DNA from: Paralichthys olivaceus
Taxonomy: Eukaryota; Chordata; Actinopteri; Pleuronectiformes; Paralichthyidae
NCBI RefSeq assembly: GCF_024713975.1
Contig: NC_091112.1
Location: forward strand, 10,896,001-10,960,000
DNA: 64,000 bases
Reading direction: 5' to 3'
The position numbers and the translations under genes are program-made. Below are positions 14,601-32,635 of the stretch, one piece after another (position 1 is the stretch's first letter; each line of letters begins with the position of its first letter). The notes beneath the pieces were generated by a model. It made no database searches. It was not told the origin of the DNA and saw nothing but the letters and a program-made list of their open reading frames with translations.

Positions 14601-15829
14601 TCCTTCGACAGCACAGATAAACTGTGTAATCCATTTAGTCCCAGAAGCTTCTTAGTTTGCAAAAACCATTACAATAGGAACACACTTACTTTAGGAATTC
14701 AAGAATAATTTAAAAACTCAACATCTCTAAAGATATAAGATCAAATATAGAGATGAGATACTAAGTTAGATTGTTTATTTCCATATGTACACGTTGTTTA
14801 TTCGACTAAGGTTTGTCAGATAAAATAATATATTCCTTCAAACATGATACATCCAAGGAAACCCATCGCATCAAATTATTGATAGTAGATGGAAGAGAAG
14901 AAGTTACCTAAGTTAAAAATCTAAAAATCTGTTCTAAATCACTCCACTCGGCAGAACTGAAGTGGGTGGATATTGGTTCAAGAGCGAGAAAGACAGAAAG
15001 TGACAGAGTAAGACAGAAAGTGACAGAAAGTCAAGATGAGGAGACGCTGGTCATGAGAGAGGGAGCAGCAGAGAGTGGACATTGTGCAGTGGAGGGGTCG
15101 GGTTGTCGGGGCAGAGAGAGAGAAGCTCAGATCAGCTCGGAGGCTGACAGCTCTGTGACAGGGATCAGAAGAGAGGCCTGTAAGTGATATGGCTTCAGAC
15201 CTGGGGCACTCATTTCTCAGCCACCCAGCTCTCTCTGGGTTGTCTATGACTTCAGGGTTTAGGTTATTCTGCCGACCTGTTGCATGTGTTAGTCAGTATG
15301 AGCGCTGCAGCCTGATTGAAATAAAAGACACTTTCCATATGGCTGAAGAGCAGTGCAAAGTGGAATTCTCTTGGCCCTCATCTGCATCATCTCAAAAAGA
15401 AACTTCCAGGAAAATGAAAAGGAAAGCAGTGATGACATCATTGATTAAAACTGAACATCTGCGTGCCAGACACTGTCACGGCCTTAAAATAGACACTGCA
15501 GGCAGCAGGCAGGCAACCTGTACTGTATATTTATTCACTCCTGTCAAAAGGAAAATCATTTTTTAACACATTAGGTGAAGTTCAGATGCTTTATTTTCCT
15601 TTTTTTAAGTCATACCAAGGTGGAGGTAAAGAAAGGCCTTAAAAAGTCCAGATGAGATGGGACAGGATGAGTTAGTGTCAGCTGAAACATCCCAGGACAC
15701 GCCCAAACCACAGGGGCTGCCAGCAGCAGCAGGAGGAGGAGGATGAGGAGGAGGACCGGGTGAAAGTGGAGCAGAGGGAGAGGAGGAAGGAACCGTCCCC
15801 CTGTCTGAGGCATGCGAAGCTCGTCCTTT

Positions 15830-16024
15830 CAGACCTTACGTCAGCCGGTGCTCTTAAACAGGCTGTCAGGCCGGGACGCGGGGCAGAGGAGCTGCGGTGC
15901 GGGACGATGCTGACAGCGGCGGGACCAGGAGCAGGAAGGTGCGCACCTGCGCTCTGCGGCGCGTCGTGCGCTTTTTAAACGGGACCAATTCTGGATTCAA
16001 TGCATCTGCACATCTCCTCCAGTG
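15830..16024 (+). promoter_or_regulatory. ccn4: ccn4 promoter / 5'UTR region
   Basis: The 200 bases before the ccn4 start are locally GC- and CpG-rich, in contrast with the AT-rich flanks. They contain a CRE-like TTACGTCAG at about 15836-15844 and a TTTTTAAA TATA-like stretch near 15971-15978, about 50 nt before the ATG. Transcription start was not determined. The CRE-like and TATA-like calls are motif matches only. Confidence 0.5.
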
Positions 16025-22870
<6,846 letters not shown>

Positions 22871-23400
22871 AGAAGCAACCCATGTCAGCTAGAGAACATC
22901 TGGACTTATCTCCACCTTCTTTTTCTCAAGCAGTGTTTTGTATTTGTTACGATGTACAAGGGATTTTCATGTGGTCTTTTTTTCCTATTGGAAAAATCTG
23001 TAAATACAAAATATATATATATATATGCGTCTCCAGAACGGATTCATAAAGCATGATGTGCTTTGCAAATGAAAATATTCAGCCACTAAGTGTGTGAAGT
23101 ATTGAAGGCTTAATTTATTTATGTAGCTTTCGATATATGTAATAATATATGTGATGTTCTCGAGCTGTTTTCAGAACATTGTCTGTAAACTCACGAGTCA
23201 ACTTAAATGATGAGGCTTTCCTGAAGATATATTTTCCTTATTTTTCTGTGAGTGAAATGCCAAAGACAAAGCCTTACGTTTGAGACTGTTTCTTTCTTTA
23301 CAAATGAACACATCTTAACAAATAAAAAAAGACGCAATCAGGGAAGATCTGTTACAAGGGTTTTATTGTCGTTTTTTAATAAATACGAACTGTTACGTCA
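22871..23400 (+). other. ccn4: ccn4 3'UTR with polyadenylation signals
   Basis: AT-rich sequence after the TGA, including a short TA run near 23011-23026. Canonical AATAAA signals occur at 23321-23326 and 23378-23383, giving a 3'UTR of roughly 0.47-0.53 kb. The end overlaps the probable end of ndrg1 on the other strand. Confidence 0.6.
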
Positions 23401-24578
23401 TTTTAATGCTTTTCTACAGCATTAGACGGTTGTGCATCGCAATCTTTACAGAGCTGTGTATGTCTGTGTTCTACCAAGCGAAAAAAAACGTTGCTGTAGT
23501 GCAAGTAAAATACGGGAGTAGAAGGTATCAGGTAAGTTCTATGGCTATCCTCATGTTAACATGCGGACCTATCACTTCACTCACCCAAAAGAATCCACAA
23601 CCACATAGGAGCATCTCGTCTAAAAAGTGATCAATTCCATGGCACATCTTTGTTCCATTGTGATTGATTGCATAGAAATCATCATAAAAAAGAGAAAATA
23701 AATCTTTTTGTTTGAGGCCATGATTCACAAAGCTTTTGAGTTTTTTTGATTTATGGCGAAGCTTACACTCATGACAGATGTGTAACTTTGAGTTAAAAGT
23801 AGTTACAATAACAAGATGTTTAAAAAAATCAAGAATAATGGAAAGTAGTGAGATGAAACATTCTTTGTTGAATATAAATGATAAACTTGATGTTTGTCCC
23901 TTAATTTTCAAAGTTACACTTGCAATTTGAGAAGCAAACTGCCATTTATTTTCAAAATGTATCCAAGTGCCTCCACATTCTCTACGTCTACAAATCTGCT
24001 CCTACGTACCAACGACAACATGTCAGACATGGAAAATAACAGAATAAATGATCAATTACAGTAAACAGAAAACAGGTATATTTAAGAAAGCTGTGTCAAT
24101 ATTGGTAAAAATGGATAAAAACAGGATGAGGAAATGCAGAAATAGAATTTAAAACAATTTTCTTCTTTTTTTATATGTATGAGAGATTATGAGCGATACA
24201 TGTACAAGCTGGTGTCCACAGCTTTCGCCGACATTCTCTGCTTCGGTGTTCCCAGATGCTGCGTTGCCCCTAACGACACACTCGCCTGACAACAGAGCTC
24301 AGGAGCAGATACTGTTCCGATGTGTTGGAGTCCCTCAGAATGATAAAACAGGCTTACAGTTGACCCTTGACCTCCTACTCAAGACCTCAAGTTTTCTAAT
24401 TGGGGCGTCTCAGCTGCACTGACTCCTCTGCATGTGAGTGTCCATTGTACGTTTTTACAAACCTTCCACTTATATGTGTGTATGCGTAGCAATGTGTGTG
24501 TGTGTCGGTTAGAGGCAGCGCAGCACAAACCAAAGGGACCTTTGAGAAGTGTGCGTGACCCGAGGGTGGAGGTCCACT
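23362..24578 (-). other. ndrg1: ndrg1 3'UTR with polyadenylation signals
   Basis: Minus-strand sequence after the ndrg1 stop codon. AATAAA on the minus strand (TTTATT on plus) occurs at 23945-23950 and 23362-23367, predicting 3'UTRs of about 0.63 or 1.2 kb. Mammalian NDRG1 has a long 3'UTR, so the distal site is plausible. No protein frame here is supported. Confidence 0.5.
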
Positions 24579-27500
24579 TTAGCAGGACACTTCGGTGGAC
24601 TTGGGCCCTGCCTGGTCCACGCTGCTGTTGGCCGTGCCATCCGTGTGGGAGCGGCCGTGCTGGTTCTCGGTCGTGTGGCTGCGGCTGCGGCCCTCGTTGG
24701 TGTGTGAGCGGGAGCGGTTCCCCTCGCTGGTGTGGGAGCGGGAGCGGTTGCCTTCAAAGGAGGTGACGCTGGAGCCGGATGCGGTGCGGGAGCGGACCAG
24801 GCGGGTCATGCTGGCTGATGGTACTGAAGAGAGATAGTGGAGGATTTAGTAAATCGTTTGGAATGAAGCTTTAATTTTGTGCAATTGTGTAATTAAGATC
24901 CAATTGTGGACAGTAACTGAATATATTTGCTGAGGTTCATGTTACTTTATGTCGAGGACCAAAACTGCCAGAATAAATAAATGACTGAATAAATTAATAA
25001 GTAAATATGTAGTTTGGTGAGGTAAAATGTTATTTCTCTATTTAATTTACTATATGTATTTATTACTAATTTATTTTTATATTTCTACATTTATTTATTT
25101 AATAAAAATGTATTCGCGCGATGTTATACCTCTACTTTTTTACTCACAATCTTTAGAAGAAAATGTCGTTTTTTAGCCACTAAATTAATCTGACAGCGAC
25201 TAGTTACTTTGCAGGTAAATCTTTTAAAGGCCTATAATGAGCATATAATACAATGGATTTTTATATAATGAATCAAATCACACAACAGAATAAAATGTGT
25301 CATTTCAACCACTTCAACCAAGTACATTACACAGTGATTTAACCTTAATATTGGATCATTGTAATAATTCAACTAAATATTACAAATAAATATTGCATTT
25401 TACAAATGAACTCAGTAAACACCTGCAACTGACCTCAGTCTGAGTTCAAGTTACACCTCAGTGAGTGCTCGGGTCATTTATTAACAACCAACACCATGCA
25501 GCGAAGGTGCAAACTTCATGTCACCACAAGGTGGCAGAAATGTCATTTTTTGCAGGGGGGAACACAGCAAGTACAATATTTTACTTTCAAATATGTCTGT
25601 TGTGAGATTTCATGACTTTCTCCAGCAGTGTGGAGATGAGATGAGGTCTGGCCGTGCGACACTAGTTGTTAGTGGCGCAGTTGAACACAACTTAAATACT
25701 GCATGTGTTGAATACTTACTGTATCCCATGCCCTGAATGAAGTACTTGAAAGCTTCTGTCAGTTTTCCTGGCTGCAGAGAAGCAGAACACAGAAGAAGGA
25801 GATGATCAGATCAGTTCTCTTGTCATTAACTATCACACTTGTTTACATAACACAGACAGACTCAGTCTCTCATCCAGCAGCTTACTGCTCAGGGTCTGAG
25901 ATATGACAGCTGCTATGAGCAGGTGCTGCACAGGGGAGGATTACAACCTGACAAATGTGGTGCACGTCTGCTACTTGCTAATGCTCTTAGGTACAACCTT
26001 CTTATGCCTCGCACCCGCCCACCTGACCCTCTGCGCTGATTATGCGGCCCTGTCCGCTCTGTTCTACAACAAAAGCAACGTTTTTTTTGTCACACAAACA
26101 TAACACGTACACACCTGGTCAACCTGGGGCATGCCACCGCAGTCAGACATCTGGAGAGAGAAGGGAAAACACAAAGCAGTTAGCTATGTTGGTGCTCCGA
26201 CATTCACAAAGTGTTCACACAGCAGCGGCTCCACGCCATTACCCACCATTACGCTCAGCACGTCCCATCTGAACATGCTGAACACTTTGCCCCTGCTACC
26301 TCCAATCAGTGTACAGTCAACCCCAATAAATGGCACCCATTTGTGCAGGAACGGCCATTTGGTTTTGGCCGCAGGTCATAAGAGGCCGTCACAGGCCAAA
26401 ACAAGTAGGTCAGCGGCAGCAGAATGCTTCTTCATGCATACACACCTCTCAGGACGCACTCAGCTGTCCTAACTCTGGTTAATATGTCACCAGGTAAATG
26501 CTGACCCAATGGAATCTTATCAGTCGACGCATTTCCATCAAGGCCGTTATAATCTGAACGAGGATATGGGACAGAAGGTGGAGGGGGAGGGGAGGCAGGA
26601 CAGAAACAGGCTCCTTTACCTTAAGCAAGGTTGTCTTTGTCGGGTCCAGCTTGGTGTTGCACTCAACCTGCAGGTTCACATAAATAAATATATTAAGCAT
26701 TTTGTACGCTGCACATTACAAAAAACATTCTGAAATTAAAATTGTACTATTATTTGAATTTTAAAACAAATTATATACCCTGACCATGGCTAATAAATGG
26801 TTACAAAGTAGTAATGCTCTTACTTGACCTAAACAGATTAAACTACTTGATTTTGTCACTTGATTTCTGTTCCCACCTTTTTTCTTGCTTAAGCGCTAAA
26901 CCCATATCTCTTCACCTTAGAAATGTAATCAAACTCAACTCACCACAGCCTCCACTGCAGGAGAGCTGTCGCCAACCACCAGCAGAGTGGGGCACCTGGA
27001 TGAGGAGAAACATGTAATCCCACATTAAGTGTTGGTCAAATATTTTTCATTATGTTTTGATTTAAATAGAAATCTGCAGCAAGTGAAGATGTTGCTTGAG
27101 GGAAACTTACTTGAGGGTTCTGACATGGCTTCCAGGGACCGGCCGCTCAACTTCCAGATCCCTTCGACTGCAGAGACACACATAACTGAGTTTTAGAAAA
27201 TCTTTTGACTTAAAATTTAAGATCTCACCTTTATACAGGCTTAGAAATTCAGCATAATACTAACTACTAACTACTGCAAAGGCAACAGGTGCCTGATGCA
27301 CTGATGTGTACCTTTCGTAGGACTTGATAAAGAGATGCAGGTTAAACTGGTTCATGTCATTTAGGATGTGGTGGCGGTATGTTGCAATCAGGTCCTGGTT
27401 GTGGTGGATCTCCTCCTGTGGTCAACAGCACAACATAGAAAAGCTAGTTAACAACATAATGTCCTGTACCAGAGTGGTGGGATTTACTGTATCCTGAGAA

Positions 27501-30500
27501 AGAATCTGAATCGGTACCTTTCCAAAGAGGTGGCCGATGATCATGTCAGGCATGGCGTGGGTCCAGCCACTGATCTGAAATCAGATAAAAGTGATGTTAA
27601 GGTTTTAAAACAACCTTTTTCCCTCCAATATTCTTCTACCATGTGTGTATGAGGCATTAATATGAGTTTGTGTGTTACCTTGTGTGCAGCCCAGTCCATC
27701 CATCCCTCAGCACATGGGTTGATGTTGATGAGCAGCAGGCCCTCCACCATGCTTGAGTAATCCAGCTAAAACACACAGTAACGTGAAATTAGTGATTTAT
27801 TACTGTAGCAAACAATGTTATTTTGGTTGTTAAATACAAATAATAGATAAATAATGCAAAAACTAGGTGCTAATGCTTCTGGCTATAGATGTTTTATGTT
27901 ATTTTAGAATCAAAATGAATCTGCCAAAGAGGTTATGTTTTCACCTCCGTCCATTTGTTTGTTTGTTAGAGAGATTACACAAAAACTACCGGAAAGATTT
28001 GTAGAAAGGATGCTACATGGGTAGGAACCCGTAAAATTAGGTTTCTGGATTTTTTTAGCTTAACAAGTGGGTTGTTCAAGATTTTCAGTGACATCCCTCA
28101 GAAAAATTGTTGTTCTGTTAAATTCATGCAGCCTGTTAAATCTCCTTCTATTCAGTTTATTTTGATGGTTTTTAGATTCCTCTTGGGTTCTTAATATGTC
28201 AATTAGGTTGTTTTTTGGATTAAATGATTTTATAATATTTGTGACATATTTGGTGTTGTCTCTCTGTAACTCGCTATCATCACTGATTTGAATCTCACAG
28301 ATGCTTCTCTGGGTGAATAAATGTTATATTCTGTTCATATAAGTTCACACATATTTTAGTTGAAGAGAAAGCTGCAGCGGGGAGTTTAATGTTGTATCTC
28401 TGTCAGGCTTTTGTCAACAGAGTGTGACTTCCTACCGAGCACAGTGTTAGTGTTGAATGCTGGAACATTCCTGAGACTTAAATGGCTCAGCGGGCTCAAG
28501 CAATAAGCGGTGTTATGTTGCCAAAATCAGCAAAAACGTAGAAACACTTTAGCTGGCTGTGCTAATCCTGGATTGATTAAAACTCATAATTATTAAGCCT
28601 GATCCAGAGGTTCAAAGGGGCGAAACTTACAGCAAATCTGGTCAGAATGTAGGCCCCCGCCCCAATGCCCATTCCAAGGATGGTCTTCAGCCTGGTTTGC
28701 ACAGAGATACACGGAAACTGTTAGAACAGGTTGGAGAATATCTCAAATATGAGTGTGAGCAGTGAGTGTGTGTAAACTGCAGCTCAACGTACCCAAAGTG
28801 CTTCAGCACCAGAGGGAGTGTCTCAGAGAGTTGATCCATAGAGGGGTACTCATATCTGGAAAAAAATAACGCTTATTGTTACAAAGCTTTAGTTATCATT
28901 TTAATAATAACCACTATCTTATAACTGCCCTAAATTGCTCTTTATATCCTGGATATCAGCCATCTGTGTCCCACTATCTTTTCAGATCACTGTCCAGGTA
29001 GTTTTAACACAAGGCAAAGTCCCACCATCAAAGCAAAGAGATTAGTTGGGACGAGATAAACACCTGTCCCCACAACACACTTGCAAAATTAGGTTGTCTT
29101 AAGTAGATCCGTGGTGATTTATCTGTCGAGTCAAAGGTCACAGACTGCTTGACATACATGAACAACGTCTGCAAGTGTGTTTGTGTGTTTGTGCGTCTGG
29201 CTCACCCAGTGGAAAAAGTGTTGGCTCCCTCATGCTGCCCAGGGGCATCAACGTGACACACTGCGAAGTGCTGCATGATCTCTGACATGTCCTCATGGTC
29301 GAAGAGCGTGTTCCAGCAGGTTTTGTCTGGGAAAAAAAAACGATGGAGGTGGATAAGTGATACTTGGCTGAGGAGTGGAAATGACCTCAGATTACCTGAG
29401 AGTAAGACTAGGAGAGTTTGTTTTTGAAAAACATGTAGGTGTTGCTCCTCATTATCTTGTCACATAAATCTGATGATGACTACGGAGGAGTTGAGATACT
29501 CTAGTGCAATAGACTCAATACAGTTAGATCAGTGTTCCGTAATCTGGTCCCACATGGTACAGTAATTCAAAACAGCCCCAGGCTTTAGGCACAGCAACAG
29601 ATGTTTCACATAGAAAGAGCTGAATAAGGACAGAGCTTACGGTTCAGTCCGATGTCATGGAAGGTGAGGATGACCGGTCTCTCCCCTTTAGGAACCCCCT
29701 TCATCGTACAGTGGAGTCTTCCATAAGGAGTCTCCACATCGTGCTCCTGTAGATGCAAAAAAAACGATAGTTAAATATATTAAAACTTTCAGATCTCGAT
29801 TCCTCAAAATAGGAAAACTCCTAACCACACTTGCAGAAAAGTAGTGTTAAATCAGAATAAATGTACAATCACTTCCAAAATAAGAGTTTTACACAGTGCT
29901 GCATTATTTCCTCATCTTGTTAAGGATTATTTCTCACGTGCAACTTTCCAACCAAACTAGAAAAATCATTGTAAATACCATCCACTGATCCCTTCTGTCT
30001 AATGAGCTGCAAAAATGAATAATAATCCAACAAATCCACTGGAAACTACTTGATCGCAGCCTTCAGTCTACTCACGCTGACTTCAATCTCAGCAACAATC
30101 ATTTCCACATCTGAATCCTCCAGAACCATGTTTGCAGCAGAGGAGTTCAACACTGCTCAAGACTGGGAGAAAAAATAAAACAGTCGCAGCAGGTCTCAGA
30201 GCGATAGATCCAAGAGCTGGTGAAACTCTGAAGTTGTTCAGCCCTGAAGCCGAGAGCTGTGTTTTATATCCCTGCTGCTTACCAGTCGTCCTAAGCCCCT
30301 GGCCTCCCATGGTGCCTTGCACGCTGGTCAAAACAAGCTAATTCTAGATGAAGTGATCCCTAAATTGGATCAACCAATGTCAGACAGAGGGCCCATTGGC
30401 TACCGTGTTGACATGATGAGTAAGTATGGGTGAGTGGCCAGAGGGGGAATATGTTGAATGAATGAGTGCAGGGACGTAGCCAGGCATTATTCAGAAGGGT

Positions 30501-32617
30501 TTAAGGGAAACACTTTCAAAATAAAGGCTGAGATTAGTGACATTTAACGATTTAAATAATGAAATACAGTTTTAAATGAAAGTGTCTATCAAAGCCAAAC
30601 AGAGACTTTAGATGGTTTATAAACATTTCCGAAAAAACTTGATAAATAGTCAATAACTCACTAAATCTGTGGAATGACTTAATAGGTTTAAGGGTTTGGA
30701 AAATTACCAGTGTCAGAAAAGCGTTCAATTTTTTTAATTAAATATACTAAAATATAATTATATTTTAATCGAAAATTATTATTTTTAAATCATTTTATTT
30801 CCTTGGGAACTAAATCTTTAAAAAACACCTGCTGCCCCATGATGACCTGACCTGTTACATTTGCTAAACTGTACACGATGATCTGTTGGGTGGTTTTCAA
30901 ACCAGTCTTGGCTGCATGGGATCTGCTCCAAAGGAACATCCAAGGAGGCGTATAACCTATTTACCGGCTGTAATGTACATGTAAACATCACAAGATTCAC
31001 CCCGCCCCTCCGCCCCTGCAGAACATACTCAAGCTACACAAGCGAGATAATCCCGCAAGACAACACGTGCTTGTTTGTTTGTGTATGCCCTGTACGTGCA
31101 TCTATGAAGCTTGAAGGAAGGATTTGGGTGCCTGTGTTTGTGCATATATATGGTGTGAATCCCCATGTTATCATTGGTCTCAGGTAATCCTATTCCACTT
31201 ATTGTTGGAAGCTCAGTCGGCGCAAAGACCCCAAAAGACTTGACCGGGATACTTCAGGTCACAGATGTCAAGCAAAGTAAGTCAAAAGATCTTTGCTCAC
31301 TGACCAGAAGACCAATAAAAGATGCTGGAATCACAGGCTACATGAAGGTGGTTTTGAGGTATTTCATGTTGAGTCAACACCTTCATGCTCCAAATCTTCT
31401 CTGAATTGAGAATAAGGTTCTTTCAGCCATCAAAGGTTTCTGACAGCACGGGTCTGACTCTGGAGCGCTGTCCAAGGTGCTGAGAGACCCCAGACTCAGC
31501 AGCAAACACATACGACTCTAGAATAGAGTTCAGTAGAGCACAAACCTCCGCCAAGGTCCAACAGTCCCAAGGTGCAATATATTTCACACATTCATGGATA
31601 TCAATTCCCTGCATCTGCCTGATTTAGTTTCATCGAAATCCATGAATTAATTCCTCGGAAAATATTTTAAAACGACTGATCTCATGTTTTGTTTGTGTCA
31701 TGTTTTAATCAAAATAACGTAGTTCTTCCCAGACTCGTACCACATCCTTCCATCCTTGTGGAAATCCCTTCAGTTGTTTTTGAATAAACCTGCTTACACA
31801 CAATCAAACCTACTAATAAATGAACAGGGATGAAAACCTCCTTGGTGATGGAAGCATGTGAGTGTGCGTGAACATGCCCGGGAGGCGAAGTGAAATGGTT
31901 TGTTGCACAGTAGCTGCATCTTAAAAATCCAGAACCAGGCTATGGTTCATCATTTCAGCGGCTGACTGAATTAGCAAAGCCACAATTACATTTCAGTCCT
32001 AATAAAATCACAGTGGATGAAAGGTCATCAGTGAGATAGCCGAGCCGCCCCAACCACACTCAACTACTCATGAAGCAAATCTTTATATCTTTATATCAGC
32101 CACTAGATGGAACTAGACCAGTTAAAATAATAAAACACACAATAAAACCATCTCTGCTGTTAATGGGTATCATCTGAAAACACAAGTGTCAACCATTAAA
32201 GCTCAGTTTGTAGAAGACAGGAAAAACAAATGTGTTCAAACATACCTTGATCACAAGCTGCTGCACAGCCTCTCTCAGGCCCTGCAAGGAAAGAACAGAT
32301 GCAGATCCAGATCTATAAAGTTCTTATTTGAAAAACAATTTTATTTTAACACTCCCATCTTTGCTTAATTAAATGAGAAAAAAGATTAAACACTTTTTAT
32401 GTCACATCTGCAACCACAAGTCTATAAATAACCAATACGAGCGCTTTGTTGGATATAATTCACACAATGCTGAGCACTACACTTTCCTTGTCTAGGTCAA
32501 AAGTTATTTATGAGAACTATCAATAACTTTATTTGATTTGGCTCTGATCAGGATACGTACCGGCAGTTCCCTGTCAACCAGCAGGGGTTTGGACTCAACG
32601 ACCTGGATGTCATCCAT
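24579..32617 (-). CDS. ndrg1: N-myc downstream-regulated gene 1 protein, long isoform
   Basis: Fifteen coding exons on the minus strand: 32617-32561, 32281-32246, 29746-29641, 29326-29206, 28855-28793, 28691-28631, 27765-27679, 27574-27518, 27415-27312, 27167-27111, 26995-26944, 26667-26620, 26150-26115, 25771-25720 and 24823-24579; 1182 nt, 393 residues against 394 in human NDRG1. It begins [19 protein letters not shown]. The NDR alpha/beta-hydrolase fold spans about residues 45-320, with [16 protein letters not shown] at the degenerate nucleophile elbow (NDRG proteins are not active hydrolases), [13 protein letters not shown] and [13 protein letters not shown]. The C-terminus carries RSRSHT repeats, SGK1/GSK3 targets in human, and ends STEVSC. 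The repeats separate NDRG1 from NDRG2/3/4. It is a cytoplasmic stress- and hypoxia-responsive protein linked to trafficking, differentiation and myelin upkeep. Teleosts have a and b copies; which this is remains open. Confidence 0.95.
27930..28060 (-). repeat. Dispersed repeat family A, inverted copy in ndrg1 intron
   Basis: Reads as the reverse complement of the tails near 10.6 and 40.0 kb: TTTTCACCTCCGTCCATTTG, GTTTGTTTGTTAG, then ATTACACAAAAACTACCGG. It lies between the exons at 27679 and 28631. Confidence 0.5.
30076..30129 (-). CDS. ndrg1: Alternative first coding exon of ndrg1 (short isoform)
   Basis: An 18-codon exon, [18 protein letters not shown], ends in phase 0 at a GTGAG donor and joins directly to the exon at 29746 (EHDVETPYG). 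It replaces the two N-terminal exons of the long isoform and gives 380 residues. The codons are open from the ATG to the donor, the acidic start is protein-like, and a TATA-like box lies about 130 nt upstream. It is either an internal-promoter exon or, using the pyrimidine tract and CCCAG just before 30165, a spliced alternative exon. Confidence 0.75.
30230..30270 (-). promoter_or_regulatory. ndrg1: TATA-type internal promoter for the ndrg1 short isoform
   Basis: Minus-strand GATATAAAAC (TATAAAA at 30268-30262) predicts transcription start near 30235, giving a leader of about 105 nt without an upstream ATG before the start at 30129. This is motif-based inference. Confidence 0.5.
31064..31069. 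promoter_or_regulatory. ndrg1: CACGTG E-box upstream of the internal ndrg1 promoter
   Basis: Palindromic CACGTG about 0.8 kb upstream of the predicted internal start. MYC/MAX, USF and HIF factors recognise this core, and mammalian NDRG1 responds to N-MYC and hypoxia. A six-base match alone is weak. Confidence 0.3.
31405..31850 (+). repeat. Dispersed repeat family A, long copy upstream of ndrg1 short exon
   Basis: Contains ACCTCCGCCAAGGTCCAAC followed by AGTCCCAAGG, a GATATCAATTCCCTGCATC block, a CATCCTTCCATCCTTGTGG block and a CTCCTTGGTGATGGAAG end. These blocks occur in the same order in the copies near 10.5, 39.5-40.0 and 42.4 kb. Its short ORFs are repeat-derived, not genes. Confidence 0.55.
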
Positions 32618-32635
32618 TTCCAAGAGCTGCAGAAC

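Larger units (their letters stand above)
1721..15830. other. Intergenic stretch between sla and ccn4, no gene recognised
   Basis: About 14 kb without a coding frame I can support. Short ORFs here lack flanking splice consensus and recognisable domains. It holds a long GT tract (2806-2854), CA tracts (9925-9950, 11573-11596), short CA/TG-rich patches near 6.45-6.75 kb, and copies of a dispersed repeat family at about 3298-3345 and 10372-10672. The interval 14960-15180 is purine-rich with repeated GACAGAAAGTGACAG units. Since sla and ccn4 are transcribed divergently from its two edges, promoters and enhancers of both probably lie here, but none could be delimited. Confidence 0.6.

Noticed and set aside
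15610..15813. Leu-rich minus ORF resembling a signal/transmembrane peptide
   Set aside because: Arises from a GAGGAGGAG/CAGCAG run just upstream of ccn4; no conserved domain or downstream frame.
24434..24837. Plus ORFs of 110 and 80 codons rich in Arg/Trp/Cys
   Set aside because: Antisense shadows of the ndrg1 C-terminal repeat exon.
30960..30985. miR-30-like TGTAAACATC string
   Set aside because: Only the seed-like start matches (human mir-30b/d lie on 8q24); the following bases differ and no hairpin partner was seen.
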